The notes under the pieces: model-generated | Told to the model about the DNA's origin: nothing | Seen by the model: the letters and a program-made list of their open reading frames with translations, nothing else | Databases searched by the model: none | Made by a program: the position numbers and the translations under genes | In this document: piece by piece, positions 12,743 to 14,422 of the stretch | Layout of the letters: each line of letters opens with the position of its first letter | Numbering within the stretch: position 1 is the stretch's first letter | NCBI GenBank assembly: GCA_041495845.1 | Contig: JBGQDM010000086.1 | Location: forward strand, 1-14,422 | Length of the DNA: 14,422 nucleotides | Reading direction: 5' to 3' | DNA from: JBGQDM01 sp041495845 | GTDB lineage: Bacteria > Acidobacteriota > Terriglobia > Terriglobales > Acidobacteriaceae

Positions 12743-13474
12743 CTACTGCTGTTTCTTCTCCTTGGCTTCAGCTTTTGCGTCCGCGGTTCCTGAAGCTGCG
12801 GCTTGCGCTTTGGCCGTGTGAATTTCCGCCAGGAACGGCAGGGTCACGGCTGGAGCCGCCACTTTGCCCAAGAGCAACGCCCGAGTGGTAACCGTGCGCC
12901 CGTAGAGCGCGCGCCGGGAATCGTTGTCTTGCCGGATGGACGCGCCTTCCAACGTGAGCCCGGCGAATGCGCCCTTGGCCCGCGAGTAGGTCAGGATCTC
13001 GGTGTCCAATTTCCAATCCGTACCGGCTGAGGCATGCCGCCCCACTGGCCCCGCCGCGGCTGAGGCGTCGGCCCCCAGCTGGAAATTACTCGAGAGCAGC
13101 TTTTGCATCCCTTTTTCATTCTGGATGATCATGACCAGGTCGACCGCTTCTACGCCGATCTGCAATCCCCAGCTTCCGCCCGAAATCGTGATAAATGCCG
13201 GCGCACTCCAGCCCTCCGCGGTGCGGCAGGTGGCTACGCCTTTCCCACCTTTACCGCCGAAGATAAAGCCAGCCTTGACCAGGTGCGGTACCACCGCCAC
13301 GCACTTGGCGTGTTCCAACACTTCTTCCGGGATTCCGTTGTCCGGCGCACCCATAATCGCGTGCAACACCTGGGTTGCATTGTCCAGCCGGTCAGTGGCG
13401 TCTTCGCGCGCCGACCCCGCCCAGCACAGTGTGCCGAGACTCAATGACGCAAGTAAGAACATTATCTTTTTCAT
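12743..13474 (-). CDS. Exported SYLF-domain (YSC84-like) lipid-binding protein
   Basis: The 243-aa product begins with a signal peptide (MKKIMFLLASLSLGTLCWAG, then SAREDA). An N-terminal helix follows (DATDRLDNATQVLHAIMGAPDNGIPEEVLEHAKCVAVVP) and then the SYLF core: VKAGFIFGGKGGKGVATCR (about res. 67-85), GWSAPAFITISGGSWGLQIGVEAVDLVMII (88-117), and then AGPVGRHASAGTD, ILTYSRAKGAFAGLTLEGASIRQD (164-187). The end is an Ala/Lys-rich tail (TADAKAEAKEKKQQ). SYLF/YSC84 domains bind phosphoinositides or other anionic lipids in eukaryotes; bacterial ones are periplasmic and poorly studied. GAGG is 7 nt before ATG 13474. A 9-bp hairpin sits upstream and a long stem-loop follows. No unusual residues are missing. 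Confidence 0.93.
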   Translation of the reverse strand: MKKIMFLLASLSLGTLCWAGSAREDATDRLDNATQVLHAIMGAPDNGIPEEVLEHAKCVAVVPHLVKAGFIFGGKGGKGVATCRTAEGWSAPAFITISGGSWGLQIGVEAVDLVMIIQNEKGMQKLLSSNFQLGADASAAAGPVGRHASAGTDWKLDTEILTYSRAKGAFAGLTLEGASIRQDNDSRRALYGRTVTTRALLLGKVAAPAVTLPFLAEIHTAKAQAAASGTADAKAEAKEKKQQ

Positions 13475-13512
13475 GGAATAGCCTCATTTCGTTGCCTCTG
13501 CGCTGCTGCTAT

Positions 13513-13534
13513 GTTGTGTGCCCTCGCACACAAC
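13513..13534 (-). promoter_or_regulatory. Perfect 9-bp hairpin upstream of the SYLF gene
   Basis: GTTGTGTGC (13513-13521) and GCACACAAC (13526-13534) pair exactly around a 4-nt loop, 38 nt before the SYLF ATG. It could act as an operator dyad or as a 5'-UTR hairpin; either role is inference. Confidence 0.5.
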
Positions 13535-13819
13535 TCCAGGCAGACATGCTTGGCGCATCAGGTAGAACCCCACACTACCAAGGCAGAAGCAACGAGTCTG
13601 AGCTATAACGCTCACTTCGCAGGGAATGGCGCAGAGTTGTCACGGAAGGCGTTTGTCTTCAGGCGGGTTGTGAAGCAGACCTCTAGTATCTGCCAAGGCT
13701 CGCACATCGGATCGCGAGTCGGCCCGTAGTGGATGAAGTTGTGATGAAGCAGGGCCCGAGCGTGAGGATGGTTCCCTGGGGATCGTTTCCGTGCGCCCAC
13801 CGCTCCCGACCGATGCCGG
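13535..13819. other. Non-coding stretch, nothing recognised
   Basis: Between the SYLF upstream hairpin and the tRNA promoter I find no protein-like frame, tRNA or strong repeat on either strand. Open frames here have no ribosome site and no family resemblance. It presumably holds the SYLF promoter. Confidence 0.5.
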
Positions 13820-13848
13820 TTGACCCCAGCCAGCGCCGCCCATAAAAT
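13820..13848 (+). promoter_or_regulatory. Sigma-70-type promoter of tRNA-Gln
   Basis: TTGACC (13820-13825) and TAAAAT (13843-13848) are separated by exactly 17 nt, and each matches consensus in 5 of 6 positions. Transcription would start near 13855, about 29 nt before the mature tRNA. Confidence 0.75.
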
Positions 13849-13883
13849 CAACAGAGGCCGCAGTTCCCACCCGCGGCCCGCGC

Positions 13884-13957
13884 TGCCCCCTCGTTCAATG
13901 GTAGGACAGCTGACTCTGGATCAGCATATCGGGGTTCAAATCCCTGGGGGGCAGCCA
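13884..13957 (+). tRNA. tRNA-Gln (anticodon CTG), CCA encoded
   Basis: All four arms fold. The acceptor pairs TGCCCCC with GGGGGCA. The D stem pairs GTTC with GGAC around AATGGTA. The anticodon stem pairs GCTGA with TCAGC around loop CTCTGGA, giving anticodon CTG, which reads CAG. The T stem pairs CGGGG with CCCTG (one G-T) around TTCAAAT. The discriminator base is G and the 3' CCA is encoded in the DNA. It lies downstream of a near-consensus promoter. No attachment-site duplication or integrase is seen in the window. Confidence 0.97.
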
Positions 13958-14138
13958 AATCCCATCAACAACTTCCGCGATTTCCTCTTTCGGTTCGTTG
14001 GTCGCTTGGTGCGTTCCTGAGCTACCGCCACCGGACGTAGGTTCCAACCCGAACCGGTGAACGCGTGAGAAACTTGACGATTGGTTCTCTGCACTCCTCC
14101 CACACGTTCGGCTAGATGGCGCAGCACCGCTTACGAAA

Positions 14139-14154
14139 CGGTCAATTCTGACCA
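14139..14154. promoter_or_regulatory. Second GGTCA-N4-TGACC dyad, candidate operator
   Basis: CGGTCAATTCTGACCA contains a 5+5 inverted repeat with centre ATTC. It is identical to the dyad at 12307-12322 over 14 of the 16 positions. It lies 89 nt upstream of the ABC transporter start and downstream of tRNA-Gln, in a region without any convincing gene. Confidence 0.5.
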
Positions 14155-14242
14155 GTTTTCCTAAGCCTAAGGTTTCATACTGGCGATACACAAGCGTTCG
14201 GTGAACGGCACCGTCCCGTGTGCCCGGCCCAGCAAAAAACGT

Positions 14243-14422
14243 ATGCCCGATTCGGCTGACAAACCTGCGGCGTCCAAGTCCTCGCGAAAACTGAAGATCA
14301 TCGACCTGGTCCGTCCTCACTGGAAGGCGCTGACCCTCGCGCTGGCGGCCATGCTGGGGGAAGCGCTCACGGGTATTCTCGAGCCATGGCCCATCAAAAT
14401 TGTCGTCGATAACATTCAGCAG
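14243..14422 (+). CDS. ABC exporter, fused permease/ATPase type (N-terminus only)
   Basis: Only 60 codons are visible; the gene runs off the right edge. The product begins MPDSADKPAASKSSRKLKII, a polar cytosolic leader. The start of a type-IV ABC transmembrane domain follows: DLVRPHWKALTLALAAMLGEALTG, then LEPWPIKIVVDNIQQ. The 'L-x-PWPIKIVVDN' segment at the end of the first extracytoplasmic helix is typical of MsbA/ABCB-like half-exporters in which the permease is fused to the ATPase. The ATPase domain is outside the window, so this is inference from the N-terminus. ATG 14243 has no strong ribosome site. The dyad at 14139-14154 is 89 nt upstream. Confidence 0.75.
   Translation, partial: MPDSADKPAASKSSRKLKIIDLVRPHWKALTLALAAMLGEALTGILEPWPIKIVVDNIQQ

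Noticed and set aside
13612..13851. 79-aa minus-strand frame as a possible transposase remnant
   Set aside because: A vague resemblance to HNFxxxG-type transposase tails only; no second motif, no terminal repeats, no ribosome site.
13884..14242. tRNA-Gln as integration site of a mobile element
   Set aside because: No integrase, no repeat of the tRNA 3' end and no foreign-looking genes within the window.
13895..14320. 141-aa minus-strand frame ending in PPRDLNPDMLIQSQLSYH
   Set aside because: This ending is the classic false peptide from the antisense of a tRNA gene; the frame overlaps tRNA-Gln.

Overview
The window looks like chromosomal DNA of a GC-rich Gram-negative bacterium (roughly 60% G+C by eye). 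Its gene content is most like Acidobacteriota (Terriglobia/Koribacter-like). This assignment is an inference from the mix of small Zn-binding and small membrane proteins, SYLF, Crp-like and F420/PPOX families, and GGAGG-type ribosome binding sites. There is no rRNA or marker gene to prove it. I saw no insertion sequence, prophage or CRISPR array, so this is ordinary core/accessory chromosome.

Left part (1-3518, all on the minus strand): a glycolytic operon read right to left as gap, pgk, a macro-domain ADP-ribose hydrolase gene, then tpiA, which is cut by the window edge. The macro-domain gene sits 19 nt after pgk and overlaps tpiA by ATGA, so it is wired into lower glycolysis. Upstream of gap is a PPOX/F420-type flavoprotein gene, divergent from a P-loop polynucleotide-kinase-like gene with a disordered Arg-rich N-terminus. 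That gene is followed on the plus strand by a lipoprotein of the PQQ sugar dehydrogenase (GSDH) family.

Middle (5777-10187, all minus): an isochorismatase-family hydrolase whose Shine-Dalgarno abuts a perfect 12-bp hairpin, an exported glutamine-rich repeat protein, a two-helix small membrane protein, a small zinc-ribbon protein, and a B12-binding-type radical SAM protein. A secreted LolA-like protein is divergent from the radical SAM gene.

Right part (11323-13474, minus): a Crp/Fnr-type regulator with a TATAAT so close to its ATG that its mRNA may be leaderless; two short genes (a 46-aa Zn-binding protein and a 49-aa Lmo0937-type membrane protein); and an exported SYLF-domain protein flanked by a 5' hairpin and a long 3' stem-loop. 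Then, on the plus strand, come tRNA-Gln(CTG) with a near-consensus sigma-70 promoter and the start of an ABC exporter.

The observations most worth following up are the macro-domain gene inside the glycolytic operon, a pair of near-identical GGTCA-N4-TGACC dyads in two distant intergenic regions, the hairpin at the isochorismatase start, and the Q-rich repeat protein.
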